Positions 43,990-55,575 of a stretch of 64,000 nucleotides of DNA are shown piece by piece. The notes under the pieces were generated by a model. The model saw only the letters and a program-made list of their open reading frames with translations, had not been told where the DNA came from and made no database searches. How positions within the stretch are numbered: position 1 is the stretch's first letter; the number at the start of each line of letters is the position of its first letter. The DNA comes from Dactylis glomerata. Its lineage: Eukaryota > Streptophyta > Magnoliopsida > Poales > Poaceae. The stretch spans positions 11,128,170 to 11,192,169 of the forward strand of contig QXEO01000464.1 in NCBI GenBank assembly GCA_007115705.1, written 5' to 3'. The position numbers and the translations under genes were made by a program.

Positions 43990-46143
43990 AGATGTCGCCT
44001 AGAGGGGGGGTGAATAGGCGATATCAAATTTTACGAATGGCTTGAACAAAAGCGGAATTAAACTAGCGTTTATTTTGTCAAGCACACAAAACCTAAATAA
44101 ACTAGGCTCACTGATGTGCACCAACAACTTATGCTAAGCAATACAAGTAACAAGGTGATAGCAAGATATATAACTTCAAGCACGAAGGCTATCACAATGT
44201 AAAGTGCATAAGTAAAGAGCTCGGGTATAGGAATAACCGAGGCACGCGGAGACGATGATGTATTCCCGAGTTCCTCCCTTGAAAGGGAGTACGTCTCGTT
44301 GGAGGGGTGTGGTATCGCCACAAAGGCCTAACCAATGCCACAAAGGCCTCACCCTATTCTCCGGTGTGAGCTTGCGCCACAAAGGCCTAGCTCACTCTTC
44401 CACTAAGGGGTTCCTCAAGGCGGAACCGGGCCTTTACACAAAGCTTGGGGCACGCATCCACAACTTAATTGGAGGCTCCCAAGAATAACCACAAAGGCAC
44501 CACAAAGCCACAAAGCCGTCTAGGGTTCCAAGAACCCAAGAGTGATAAGCTCACAAACTTTCACTTACTCGAATCTCCGGGGAGAACTCAAACCGATGCA
44601 ACTTATGCAATGGCAAGAGCACACAAGGTGCTCAAATCCTTCTCACTCAAATCCTACCAAAGAAACTAATGCTATGGAGAGATATGAGAGGAAGAACAAA
44701 GGAAATCCACAAAGAACTCCAAGATCTAGATTGACTATGTTCCCCTCACTTAGAGGAGAGATGGATTGGTAGAAATATAGATCTAGATCTCCTCTTCCTT
44801 TTCCCTCAAAAATATCCAAGAATCATGGGAGGAATGGAGGAGGAAGGGCAAGCTTGCAAAGTCAACAATGGAGGAGAGAGAGGCCCAAAACGTGTGCAGC
44901 CCAAGGAGGAAGAAGGGGTATTTATACCCCCCCCCACGAAATATGGCCGTTGCAGACTTGGAGGGGCGGATTATCCGGCCAAAATATGGCCGGAATATCC
45001 GGCTGGCCGGATTATCCGCCCCCAGGCCGGATTATCCGCCCCCTATACTGGGTGACGCCGACTCTGGTCCTTAGCAGAAATTCGAAACGAAATTTTCGCC
45101 CCCAGGCCGGATAATCCGCCCCCCTGGCCGGAATATCCGCCCCCCTTACTGGGTGACGCCGAGCAGAAATTGCAATACGAAAACGGTGATAACTTTTTCA
45201 TCCGGACTCCATTTTCGATGATCTTGGGCTCGTTGGAATCACCACAACGAGCTCTACAACATCATCCATAGAAACATCATAGTCCAACAAGGGAGTATAA
45301 AACCAAATGATGAAAGGTTTGACCTCTCTTTGAAGGCAAACCGGAAAAACCTCCAAACATCAAAAACACAATAAGAGCTTCATGCGAAATCCGTTTTTGA
45401 TGAGCTAGAGCTTGTCATGGAAATAACCACAAGCTCTAGAACCTCACATGGATAAAACTCAAATAAGAACCAAGAAAGAAGATGCCAAGTATGCAAAGGT
45501 TTGAGCTCTCTCCGAACGATACAATTAAGTTACTCACTCGAGAGCCCCTCTTGATAGTACGGCTACCGATCCTATAAACCGGTCTCACAACTAACACCAT
45601 GAGACGGTAAGAAAGAAACCCTAACACTATCATACCTTTGCCTTGAGCATTCCACTTGAGGTGGATAATGACGATCTTGATCTTCTCAAGTTGGACCACC
45701 TTTCTTGATTGAGCTTGCTTGGTGAAGTCTTGCGGATTGCTCCCCCATACTCCACTATGGAAGAGACTCTCTTTAAGCATATCTTCACATATCCATAAAC
45801 ACAATATAGATGGCAAGCTTCAAGCATATGTTCTCTTCTAGTTGCTCATCTTGAACTTGCGCTTTGACTTAATCAATCCTCGAATCAATTCTTCTTTCTC
45901 CATAATGATGGTGTCTTGAGGATACACATGAGAGCTCACTCAATCTTATTCTTCAAGACACACTTGAGATAAGCTCAACTCCCTTAACACCAATCTTTGG
46001 ATCACTCCTTGAATAACACCTTGGTCAACACATAATCTTCTTCTTACAACCTTGACTCCAACAAATGGTTCAAGCATTGTCTATGGACAAGTCCTACACA
46101 TATAACTCAATGCAACCATTAGTCCATAGGGATTGTCATTAAT
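43990..46143. mobile_element. Unclassified repeat in the palindrome spacer
   Basis: Begins near CACAGATGTCGCCTAGAGGG and carries repeated CCACAAAGGCCT words (44317-44387), a GC array (44964-45145) and a long non-coding remainder. I associate the GTCGCCTAGAGGGGGGTGAATAGGCG start with a common Triticeae repeat but cannot assign a class. It is joined to the B3 gene copy at 46143/46144, without its own visible right end. Confidence 0.5.
44964..45145. repeat. Array of GGCCGGATTATCCG-like palindromes
   Basis: At least six units of the type GGCCGGA(T/A)TATCCG, with runs of C between them, plus two copies of TACTGGGTGACGCCGA at about 45046 and 45147. Confidence 0.8.
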
Positions 46144-46638
46144 GCCAACATGATAATCAAAGGTCATGAAGAACCCCTGATGGAGGTCATGGTCCTCCGC
46201 AAATCGCGACCAGCCGCCCTTGAAGAATTGTTCGCCGGCGCCGTTGTACCACACCTCCACTTCATATGGAGTTCCTCCACCAGAGTGTTCACGGAGAACT
46301 GCTTCGCGCAGTTTCCGTCCATCCATGAAATTCATGAATTTCGATGGCAGGCGTTGAATCTCACGGCATTGCGGGCCGGCGATGCAGAAGAACGAGAAGA
46401 GTCTGGGCGGAGGAGGAGACGCGCTAGCAGACGGAGTACTTGGACCAGGTGCAGTTAAGGGCACCTTGGGTTTGTTTTTGCTCCCAGCCGGACGGCCGGG
46501 GCGCCGCTTCACCTGAGCGGACGACAAAGCCACCAAAGCATCAATTGAAGCCTTGTTCTTGCTGCCGCGAGGGCGGCCGCGGCCCCGCTTCTCCACCGGG
46601 GCGCCAAGGTTCAAGCGAGACCCACTTGCATCTGCCAT
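46081..46638 (-). pseudogene. Truncated inverted copy of the AT-hook/B3 gene
   Basis: The minus-strand frame starts at ATG 46638 and is identical to the gene at 43120 through FDYHVG. At 46144 the inverted repeat ends and the frame runs into the spacer repeat (INDNPYGLM...) until a stop at 46081. The last part of the B3 domain (TSKFDVRIYD) is therefore missing and DNA binding is probably lost. Confidence 0.85.
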
Positions 46639-48659
46639 GGAGGCAGGAGTTGGGAAAAGAAACCCTATATGAGTTTGAGAGGAGAAAGATGGTGCGGCAG
46701 AAAAGCCAAATACCGGATTAGGGTTTTTACCTATCGCCAGACATGCTTTATTTATAAGCATGTGTAATGGGCCTTTACAAGGGCCAAAATATAATCGCAG
46801 GCTCATATATGCTGCCCAGAGCAGACGATAACAGACAGGTCAACGTATCCAGGAAAAGGAGGCATACAAAAATAGAGAGAAGAAGAAGAAGAGAAAAAGG
46901 AGTATGAAGGAGTATGAAGGAAGAGAGGAAAATAAAGAAGCAGGGAGTACAAAAAATGTCTGTCAAAGAAGTATAAGTTTACCCCGTTTTCGACTCGGGG
47001 GCTTATGACATTTGAAGAAAAGGAATACATTGCGTAAGTGAAAGGAGTCGACAATTGATGCACAAAGAAGCACATAAAATATACTTATCTATTTTCTTGA
47101 TCCTATACCCGAAAATTTCGGCCATAGCCTCGGGGGCTACTCCCATCGAGAGCACTGGGCGCGCACCCGATGATATTTATTCATGAGTACTGAAGCAAAA
47201 TAGATGAAATAACGATCAGAAAGTTCTATTACTCCCATCGGGGGCGACCTTTTTTATCAATTTAAGTAACTCAACTATTTTATACTCTGAAACAGTCAAA
47301 CAAGGCTGCGACATATGATTCTCGAGTTGCATCATCGCGACTAAAACTCGAATGCCGTGATTTATCATGAAGGTAAGACCCCAGGATCCGTCCTGTGTGG
47401 CCCGGTATACGCACATGGATGCGCTCTGCTGGTATGTATCCGTGTCTATGATGCGAAGAAAATCCTGGTGGATGCACTGGGTACCTTGAGAACCACCGGG
47501 ATTCATTCTTTGTAAGTCCTAAATGCGGCAAAAGATTGGATTTGACCGGTTTCCTGAATTCAAATCCAAGGGGATTGAATTTGAAGTAGGTGACAAGTAT
47601 CTATTCCGGCAGTTAACTGGCCTCTTGATCCATCAGAGTTGTCAGGCTTGCTCATCAAAACCCCTTGCGAGGTATTATAATGAAAATAAGTCGCAAGACC
47701 AAGTCGAAGATTTGAAGATATGAAGAAGTCAAAAAAAGATCAAGTCAAAGATTTAAAGAGTAGAGATTCAACACGAATCTGCAATTCTGGTAGAATCTCG
47801 GGGGCTACTGTCAAGGGTATAGATAATAGAGCCCATCAGTTGAGTACCCCTGAGGCCTGTTAAGCTAGGCCCAATTGTAATACTAGTCGAAATATGAGTT
47901 CTTACCGTATGTCGATATTTAATCTGTATCGGACCCTACCCGATCCTCGAGACCTGGCCACCTATATATAGGGGCCAGGAGGGGACGGTGTAGGCCAGAT
48001 TGAAAGCAAGCCAGGTTCTACACCCATGTTTACTTTCATAGCCACCTTGTTTGACTGTGTTTACCTTTGAGTTCATCCGACGCCCTGTCTCACCAATCCT
48101 AAGTCCTTCATCCAGGACATTTGTCGACTTTAACCCTCGTTAGTCACTCCTCCAGATTAAATAGAGGCATGAACCCAACTATCAAGCATAAATACCCCCT
48201 CTTGGAGTCACTAGTAACTACTCGGCCAAGATAGCTACTAACAACGGAGAGCATGCAAGATCATAAACAACATAGAGATAACATAAGATAATATTCAGCA
48301 CATCAACTCAATCATAACACCAATATTCATCGGATCCCAACAAACACAACATGTAGAATTTCATAATGGTGATCTCGATCATGTAAGGCAGCTCACGAGA
48401 TCTAAACATGAAGCACATGGTGGAGAAGACAACCAACTAGCTACTGCTATGGACCCATAGTCCAAGGTAGACTACTCACTCATCGCGCCAGAGGCAAGCA
48501 TGGTGATGAAGAAGACCTCCGGTGGCGATTCCCCTCTCCGGCAGGGTGCCGGGAAGAGCTTCTGGACCCTCCCAATCTCGGGTCGATGGCGGCGGCGAAT
48601 CGCGATGTATTTTGGAAAAGTGATCGGGTATTTAGGTTTTTCCCGTCGGGGGGTCTTTA
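46144..48659. repeat. Right arm of the 2,516-bp inverted repeat
   Basis: Reverse complement of 41099-43614. It contains the Tat-type 3' LTR in + orientation at 47809-48142, preceded by CTCGGGGGCTAC, then LTR sequence in minus orientation. Confidence 0.92.
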
Positions 48660-49514
48660 TAGGCGAAGGGGCGGCGTCAGAAGTGGGCCAGGGTGGCCTC
48701 ACCACCAGGGGGCGCGGGCCAGGGGCAGGCCGCGCTGCCCTGTGGTGTGGCTGCCCTGTGGCCCCTCTCTGTCTCCTCTTTGGTTCTCTGGAAGCTTCGG
48801 TAAATTTCTGGATGTTCGGCTTTTATTTCATCCAATTCCGGGAATATTTCCTGTGTAACTTTTCTGAAACACAAAAATAGCAGAAAACAGGGAACTAGCA
48901 CTGTGGCATCTCGTTAATAGGTTAGTTCCGGAAAATGCATAAAAATGCCATAAAGTGTAATGAATTCATTAAAGGAAACCCTTTGACAAAGCATTCTTTG
49001 CGACAACGCAATTTTTGTTCCTCAACTATTCCTTGGAAATATCTTGCTGGTAAGAACAAATTTCCTTTCCTTTCTAACAAAACTGTGCAGTTTTATTATG
49101 AGAAGAATGCTGTCTTAATGTAGGTGGGTGTCTAAATTTTTTAAATGTGCTTGAAATGAGATTGCCATGCTCATTATGTAATGATAATTGAAAGAAAGAT
49201 GAGCTATACTTTTTCTCCTGGAGTACTCTAGTCTCTTGGACAGGAAATTATGCTATGACATAACAGCTATCATGCTTTGTCAAGCATCTCTTATTCTTGA
49301 TGCTATCATTATAATGAACATATTTTCTCAGGCTTGCTATAATTTGTACATAAGCTCGTGTGCGAGGTCACCAAGTCTATTATTGCTAGTTCGTAGAGAT
49401 AATATTGTTATCTAAAACTGTAGCCACCAAGATAGATGGTTTGCAACACTAAAGAAATGGTGTAAAAACAAGCATGGAGCATCAAAAATTATAGATACGT
49501 TAGAGACGTATCAG
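48143..49514 (-). repeat. TGATACGTC-type LTR, first part, minus orientation, interrupted
   Basis: Starts TGATACGTCTCTAACG at 49514 on the minus strand and runs to GTCAC at 48143, where the Tat-type LTR abuts. Interrupted by a foreign 481-bp segment at 48965-49445. Confidence 0.85.
48965..49445. other. Unknown 481-bp insertion inside an LTR
   Basis: Compared with other LTR copies (for example 40258-40275), foreign sequence is present between AAGTGTAATGAA and ACACTAAAG. A frame on the + strand continues from LTR codons into KGNPLTKHSLRQRNFCSS and reaches CTTGCTGGTAAGAAC, which looks like an exon end with a splice donor. The rest is AT-rich. No target duplication or inverted ends are clear. It may be a captured gene piece. 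Confidence 0.5.
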
Positions 49515-49760
49515 CATCCCCAAGCTTAACTCCTGCTCATCCTCGAGTAGGTAAGTGATAAAAAAAAGAAATAATTTTTGAGGTGACATGCACCTACACA
49601 ATCTTGATCATCTATGTAAGCGTTGTGCGCTGGGAACAAAAGAACTTAAAACATGGGCATGAAAGATATAATCTTGATAGAAGAAACTTAGCAACCATGT
49701 TATAACATGAAAAAGAACATAAATGAAAGATCATGAAAATGAAACAATGAAAGTCAAACG
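49515..49760 (-). repeat. Internal 3' region fragment, minus orientation
   Basis: Starts with the polypurine tract complement GCATCCCCAAGCTTAAC and matches 11289-11540 and 40334 onwards. It lacks the MITE found in the other two copies, so it preserves the empty site. Confidence 0.85.
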
Positions 49761-49887
49761 TGGCATCTCGTTAATAGGTTAGTTCCGGAAAATACATAAA
49801 AATGCCATGAAGTGTAACAAAACACTGAGCAAATGGTGTCAAAACAAGCATGGAGCATCAAAAATTATAGATACGTTAGAGACGTAA
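49761..49887 (-). repeat. LTR start fragment, minus orientation
   Basis: About 127 bp equivalent to the first part of the LTR (CATCTCGTTAATAGG to GAGACGTA), fused at 49887/49888 to plus-oriented LTR. Confidence 0.8.
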
Positions 49888-51205
49888 GACCCCTTCGCCT
49901 ATAAAGACCCCCCGACGGGAAAAACCTAAACACCCGGTCACTTTTCCAGAAACACATTGCGATCCGCCGCCGTCGTCGACCCGAGATCGGAAGGGTCCAG
50001 AAGCTCTTCCCGGCACCCTACCGGAGAGGGGAATCGCCATCAGAGGTCTTCTTCATCGCCATGCTTGCCTCCGGCGCGATGAGTGAGTAGTCTACCGTGG
50101 ACTATGGGTCCATAGCAGTAGCTAGATGGTTGTCCTCTCCACCATGTGCTTCATGTTTAGATCTCGTGAGCTGCCTTATATGATCGAGATCACCGTTATG
50201 TAATTCTACATGTTGTGTTTGTTGGGATCTGATAAATATTGGTGTTATGATTGAGTTGATGTGCTGAATATTATCTTATGTTATCTCTATGTTGTTTATG
50301 ATCTTGCATGCTCTCCGTTGTTAGTAGCTATCTTGGCCGAGTAGATACTAGTGACTCCAAGAGGGGGTATTTATGCTCGATAGGTGGGTTCATGCCTCTA
50401 TTTAATCTGGGGGAGTGATAGAAACCTCTAAGGTTGTAGATGTGCTGTTGCCACTAGGGAGAAAACAACATTCTTATATCCAAGGGCATATGCTTTATTT
50501 ACATTACACACTTTGCTTAATGCAATTATCCGTTGTTCGCAACTTAATACTCATGGGGTGTTCGGACGATATCCCCGTGAGTGGATTATTAGTCATAGAT
50601 GCAGTTGGATGGCAGTCTATGTATCTTGTTGTAATGCCCAGAGTAAATCTCATAGTGATCCTCTCGACATATGCACGTTGTCTTTATTCTATCAATTGCC
50701 CAACTGTAATTTGTTTACCCAGCATATGTTATTTTATCTTATGGAGAGACACCACTAGTGAACTGTGGACCCCGGTCCTATTTCCTTTACATTGCTATCA
50801 CATGTTTACTTTACTCGCACTGTTTACTTTCTCGCATACTACTATTGCTTTCCACTCGATACGCTCATTCCTTTGTTCACAGCAAACCAGTGAGATTGAC
50901 AACTTCATCGTAAGTTGGGAGCAAAGTATTTGGTTGTGTTGTGTCCAGGTTCTGCGTTGCAGCTGGCAAAGCAAAGCACTGGACGAGCGCCCAATAAATT
51001 GTCCGGAGCTGTCGCGAAGCTAGCAAGCATCATCTTCTTGAGTTTGGCTTTTTCCTACTGGATTGATAACCTTGGTTTCATAACTGAGGGAAAACTTGCT
51101 GCTATATTCATCAAACCTTCTCTTGGGGTTTCCAACTCGCCGGCCATTTACATCATCAACTACACGCCAACAAGTTTTCTGGCACCATTCAACATCGCGC
51201 CATCA
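49888..51205 (+). repeat. 3' LTR remainder of the gag-protease element
   Basis: Begins in the leader part (CCCCTTCGCCTATAAAGACC) and runs collinear with 32800-34117 to CGCGCCATCA, followed by the CATGC duplication. Confidence 0.9.
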
Positions 51206-52118
51206 CATGCTCTCCATTGCTAGTAGATATCTTGGCCGAGTAGATGCTAGTGACTCCAAGAGGGAGTATTTATGCTCGATAGTGGGTTCATGCCTCTAGT
51301 AATCTGGGGGAGTGACAGAAACCTCTAAGGTTGTAGATGTGCTGTTGCTACTAGGGAGAAAACAACAATCTTGTGTTCAAGGACATTTGTATTGTTTTCA
51401 TTACACATTTTGCTTAAGGCGATAATCTGTTGCTTGCAACTTAATACCCAACGGTTGCTCGGATGACATCCGGCGGGTGGATTATTAGTCATAGATGTAG
51501 TTGGATTACGGTCTATGTATTATGTTGTAATGCCCAAGTAAATCTCATAGTGATCCTCATGACATTTGTATGCTTGCTTTATTTTATCAATTGCCCAACT
51601 GTAATTTATTTACCCAACATGTTATTTATCTTATGGAGAGACACCACTAGTGAACTGTGGACCCCGGTAACCATTTACTTGCTTTATTTACATTCTTGCA
51701 AACTACTATCTTTTACCACTCGATACGCTTAATCCTTTGTTTATAGCAAACCGGTTAGATTGACAACCTCACTGTAAGTTGGGGCAAAGTACTTGTATCT
51801 GTTGTGTGCGGGTTCCACGTTGCTGCTAGTGCAAAGCTACGCCCTAGATGGGGCGCCATATATAAATTGTCCGGAGCTACCGCGAAGCTAGCAAGCATCA
51901 ACCTTCGGAAGTTGGTTCTTTCTCCTACTGGTTTGATAAACCTTGGCTTAATACTGAGGGAAGACTTGTTGTTGTGCTCATCATACCTTCCTCTTGGGGT
52001 TCCCAACTGGGCTGTCATCTACACGCCATCAGTGGCTGCTGCTGGCACACCACTTATTTGGTGCGGCAACAGTAACTTCGAAGACCACTTCGGGGGGCAG
52101 CTGCTGGCCCCACATGGG

Positions 52119-52197
52119 ATACTGTTGGCGCTCCAAATAGGTGGTGCACCAGGGGTAAATTACCCCTAGCGCATGAAGGCTAGGTGCGCCAACAGTA
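52119..52197. repeat. Short element with TACTGTTGGCG inverted ends
   Basis: TACTGTTGGCGC near 52120 and GCGCCAACAGTA ending at 52197 are inverted ends of a 78-bp unit. A half copy lies at 31867. Confidence 0.55.
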
Positions 52198-52816
52198 CCA
52201 ATTCCTGTATAATCCTTTTCCTTCGGCCGTCCATGGACGACCGTTTGAGATTTAGTGATCTATTATGGTATTTGTGTTCAATTACTATGTTTTCAATGCA
52301 TACGCCAAATGTTGTGAAAGGAGATACGAGATATTACAAGGTTTTCTAGACCTCTGCTACAAGTAATGTTTTCCTGAGATCTTTTTATGTTGAGAAGTGC
52401 TTTCCAAATGTAACAAACATGCACCAAATTTGTTGTTTAAGAGTATCCGGAATGTTGGAATATTTTGTGGACATTTGCTACAAGTCTATAAGTATCTTCG
52501 ATTTTCTAATGTTGCATAAGTTATTTCAAACTGTAACAAACTCGCATGAGTTTTCTTGAGAAAGCAGACTGCAGATATTGCAAAGTTTCAGGATGCTTTG
52601 CTACAAATTATGTGTTTCCTCAATTTTCCGATGATGCTTATGTGTTTTCAAAATGTTACAAACATATGATTTTGTTATTGTAATAGTTGGTTACTGTTGT
52701 TAAAATAGTTGATGACTTTTGTTGTAAAATAAATCTTCAAAGAAAAATGTTGATTTCTATTGCTAACATAAACATGTTTTTGCTATAATTGTTTGCGATA
52801 TTTGTTATAGCTGTTA
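52198..52816. other. No gene seen
   Basis: AT-rich DNA with repeated words such as TTGCTACAA and TGTAACAAAC. No motif supports a gene; it may be an old repeat. Confidence 0.35.
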
Positions 52817-52918
52817 CTCTCTCCGATCACTAATATTTGTCTCTACATGAATGTATCTAGAACTATTTTAGTGTTTAGATACATTTATGTAGAGACATGT
52901 ATTAGTGGTCGGAGGAAG
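52817..52918. mobile_element. Stowaway MITE, 102 bp
   Basis: Inverted ends CTCTCTCCGATCACTAATA and the complementary end at 52900-52918, a hairpin interior with ACATGAATGTATCTAGA, and TA on both sides (52815-52816, 52919-52920). Confidence 0.85.
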
Positions 52919-53550
52919 TAGAGATTTTTGTTGTAAATCAATATCTAACACAAAGTTGTTGTTTTAACCACTTTATTAAAATAATTCTTTAGGAAAAATG
53001 TTCTCACGTTTTTATTGTAACAGTACAATTTATATGTACGTGAGGTGAATATTTTGTTGCAATATACTCTATACCTAGGGGTAAATCATCACAGTGACAT
53101 TTTTTCTGTAAATATCATAAAGTTTAGGGACAAGACAATATATCTCTTTGTTATACTTATACCTAAAAAAGTTAAGATTGCTGATTGATTTCCATAAAAC
53201 AAAGGGACCAAAATGCAAAACTATATTGCTAGTTGTTTTTAGTCGTCGGATCACGATCGGATGGCAAGAAGAATAACCGATTTTTGGTCAGCTCATCCGG
53301 CGACCGACGTCTAGCGTCGCCCTAAAAAAAGGAAAACTTAGGCTCATGCATATCTGTGAGTACACACATGCTGCTGCTTTTGCTTCCCCGCTTGTGTTGC
53401 TACATGTGTGCGCATATTAAGAGAAACTCTAGCAGATCCTCCATTTTTAAACCTGCAAAACTGATTTTAGGTCGGCCTGTAAACGTGATATGCGGGTCAA
53501 AAATGCATCGCGCAGACTAGGTCCCACAAAAGAAACTGTATACTAGCATA
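52919..53550. other. No gene seen
   Basis: AT-rich to mixed sequence leading up to a possible Helitron start. No frame or motif can be supported. Confidence 0.35.
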
Positions 53551-53590
53551 TCTCTACTATTTAAAAAGAACGAAGGTGTTCCGTTTTCCA
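53551..53590 (+). mobile_element. Possible Helitron 5' terminus
   Basis: A followed by TCTCTACTATTTAAAAAG has the A|TC junction and TCT(A/C)TACTA-type start of grass Helitrons, and the following GAACGAAGGTGTTCCG is a small hairpin. No CTRR end with a hairpin was found downstream, so the extent is unknown. Confidence 0.4.
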
Positions 53591-53766
53591 CCTCCATTGC
53601 GTTCCGTTCGTCCAACATTTTATTCAGCGCCGACATGTGGGCCAAGACATCACATCACCGACAAACCGCTGGCCCAGGGCTACCACGTAGTCTCCCGTAG
53701 TCTCCGCATCGCGCCCTAATCCCTCGATCGGATCTCTCCACACCGTCATCTCCGTCCGCCTTCCAT

Positions 53767-54190
53767 GTGCTCCGCCGCCAGGTGCCAGGCCGCCGCCGCT
53801 GTCCTCCACCTCCCCTGCCGCGACGATGGAGGTCTCCGGCAGGAAAGGCGTTTTGTCGTTCCTCTCACGGAGGTCTGGCAGGGGAGCTCGAGGCTTTCCT
53901 AGCTGTGCTATTCCCGAAGCCTGACCTCTTTGCGCGCCTCTACCTGGCCTACATCACCACGTCCGCTTCCTCAGGGACCGGCAACACGCAGTTGACCTGT
54001 CGGTGACGGGCAAGGTGTTCGAGGCCGATGTGGGGAAGGGATGGGCGGCCAAGGCCGGATGGAGGTGGGAGGAGAACTCCGTGCAGTGAGAACCCGTACA
54101 TGCCATCAATGCGCGCCTTGTGGACCTCGACGGAAGTCACCGGGATGCCACCAACATGCTCCACAATGTCAAGCTCATCCTGGTACGTTT
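53767..54190 (+). pseudogene. Unrecognised coding-like gene fragment
   Basis: GC-rich sequence with protein-like stretches in shifted frames: ELEAFLAVLFPKPDLFARLY near 53881-53940, DLSVTGKVFEADVGKGW near 53995-54045 and INARLVDLDGSHRDATNM near 54106-54160, the last ending with a GTACGT donor-like site at 54183. The frame changes suggest either lost introns or a decayed copy. I do not recognise the protein. It follows the possible Helitron start and might be captured host DNA. Confidence 0.4.
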
Positions 54191-54299
54191 CTAAACTTCC
54201 CCAATGTGCGGATGTTAACTGCAGCCTTGCCGCTTGAGTTGCGTCCACAAGCAACGGTTACCAAAACTGACAGTGATTCCATCCGCATCAATCCCCGAT

Positions 54300-55506
54300 G
54301 ATGAAGCCGCTCCTTTGTTGCTTGCATGGTTCGGTCGATGCAGTAGATTTTGATCGAGAGTCATGAAACAAATGTCTCAAATAGCAAGAGCACCCTCGAC
54401 TATGTTCTCTTCTGCATTGCAAGTACACGATTATGAGAACCTCATTGATCTCTTACTGTCGAGGTGTTCAACAACAGAGTCGAGGGAAGTCATGCACAGC
54501 CGTCGCCTCCATGCACCTCGAGCTCCATGATGGGACTTTAGCCAGGGTTGCGGCTGCCACTCCGGGTCAGTCGATGACTACTCCCCCTATGATGGGTTTG
54601 TACCCTACTTGTCTCTACTCTCTACCAACTGTACTACTGGTATCCTTGTACAGTTCTTTATATGATGATGTTGTGTTCTGAAGTTACTGGCTGTAATATC
54701 AGTACGCAGAATTTGTGCTAGGATTCAGGTGCTCCTTTTTCTTTTCTTCTAATGGTTTCATTTCTCGAGGTATTATCATGCTATTGTAATTGAACTGTAG
54801 TTCCATGTAAATCACCTTCTGGAACATACAGAGAAAAAATAGAACTCTTTGTTTTTTTAACTTCTCAAGGATAATATGCACATTTACTTTCAGTTAGTAC
54901 CCTTGTTAACTAAATTATCTCATTTCTCATGGAGGTGGGGTTTTTTGGGTATTAATAGGGTGGGATTTTGCAGTGATTCACTTAATTCATATTTCATTAT
55001 CTGTCAAGTTTATTTTCAAAATGGCCTAATTTTGGTCCATTTGGCAGTCTGTTAAAACAAAGAGATATTTAGTACCCCTCTGGGTAATGCACTAGCCCTG
55101 GTAATTGATTGCACAGTTTGATGGGTAGTAGATATGCACCTTTATGTTTTCTGCTCAAACAATTTTTTAAAAATATCTATTTTTTGTCCATTTGGCAGTC
55201 TTTGTATTAAAACAAACAGATATTTAGTACCCCTCTGGGTAATACACTAGCCCTGGTAATTGTTTGCGTTGTTTGATGGGTAGTAGATATGCACCTTCGC
55301 GAGTGGAATTGTACGTCTTCACTTGTGCTAAAGCATCTAGCATGTAAGCTTTTTTTTAGCTTTGCTTGATATGGTTCTTTTTTCAAAACTTATTTATTCT
55401 ATATCCCATCTAATGTTGGTCTACTTTCAGAGAAGAAAAATACACTCCAACCGATATACTGCCCCTCTGTTCTGTTACCAATTTTTATTTCTTAGGCTTG
55501 CAGGTT
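54300..55506. other. Intron-like DNA with a duplicated block
   Basis: T-rich sequence without frames, like plant introns. It contains two copies of a block of about 110 bp (55034-55142 and 55183-55292) beginning at GTCCATTTGGCAGTCT and ending TAGATATGCACCT. Confidence 0.45.
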
Positions 55507-55575
55507 GTCTGCATTTCAGGAAGGGCTGATAACTTGAACTATGGCCGCAAGCATGGAGTGAGTATTGCAATGGTA
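55507..55575 (+). pseudogene. Exon-like fragment
   Basis: A pyrimidine-rich stretch and CTTGCAG are followed by an open 23-codon segment (VVCISGRADNLNYGRKHG then VSIAM) and GTAAGG, the layout of an internal plant exon. It may belong to the same gene fragment as 53767-54190. The protein is not recognised. Confidence 0.4.

Larger units (their letters stand above)
32450..51205 (+). mobile_element. Athila-like gag-protease element with rearranged 3' half
   Basis: The element starts TGATACGTCTC at 32450 and ends GCGCCATCA at 51205; both ends are flanked by CATGC (32445-32449 and 51206-51210). Intact pieces are the 5' LTR, primer site, a gag-protease frame and a long non-coding 3' region up to 39566. 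From there to 49887 lie inverted and truncated pieces of same-family LTRs, a Tat-type fragment and an unrelated repeat. The outer half of the 3' LTR is back in + orientation from 49888. No reverse transcriptase or integrase is present. Confidence 0.85.
32034..52031 (+). mobile_element. Solo LTR (TGATACGTC type) split by a nested element
   Basis: The LTR starts TGATACGTCTC at 32034, stops at 32449 and resumes at 51211, ending ACACGCCATCA at 52031. Flanks are GTGGT (32029-32033) and GTGGC (52032-52036), a target duplication with one difference. No interior or second LTR is attached, so this is a solo LTR left by recombination. Its first part also lacks about 350 bp between CATTTTCC and AGAAGCTC near 32136. 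Confidence 0.8.
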
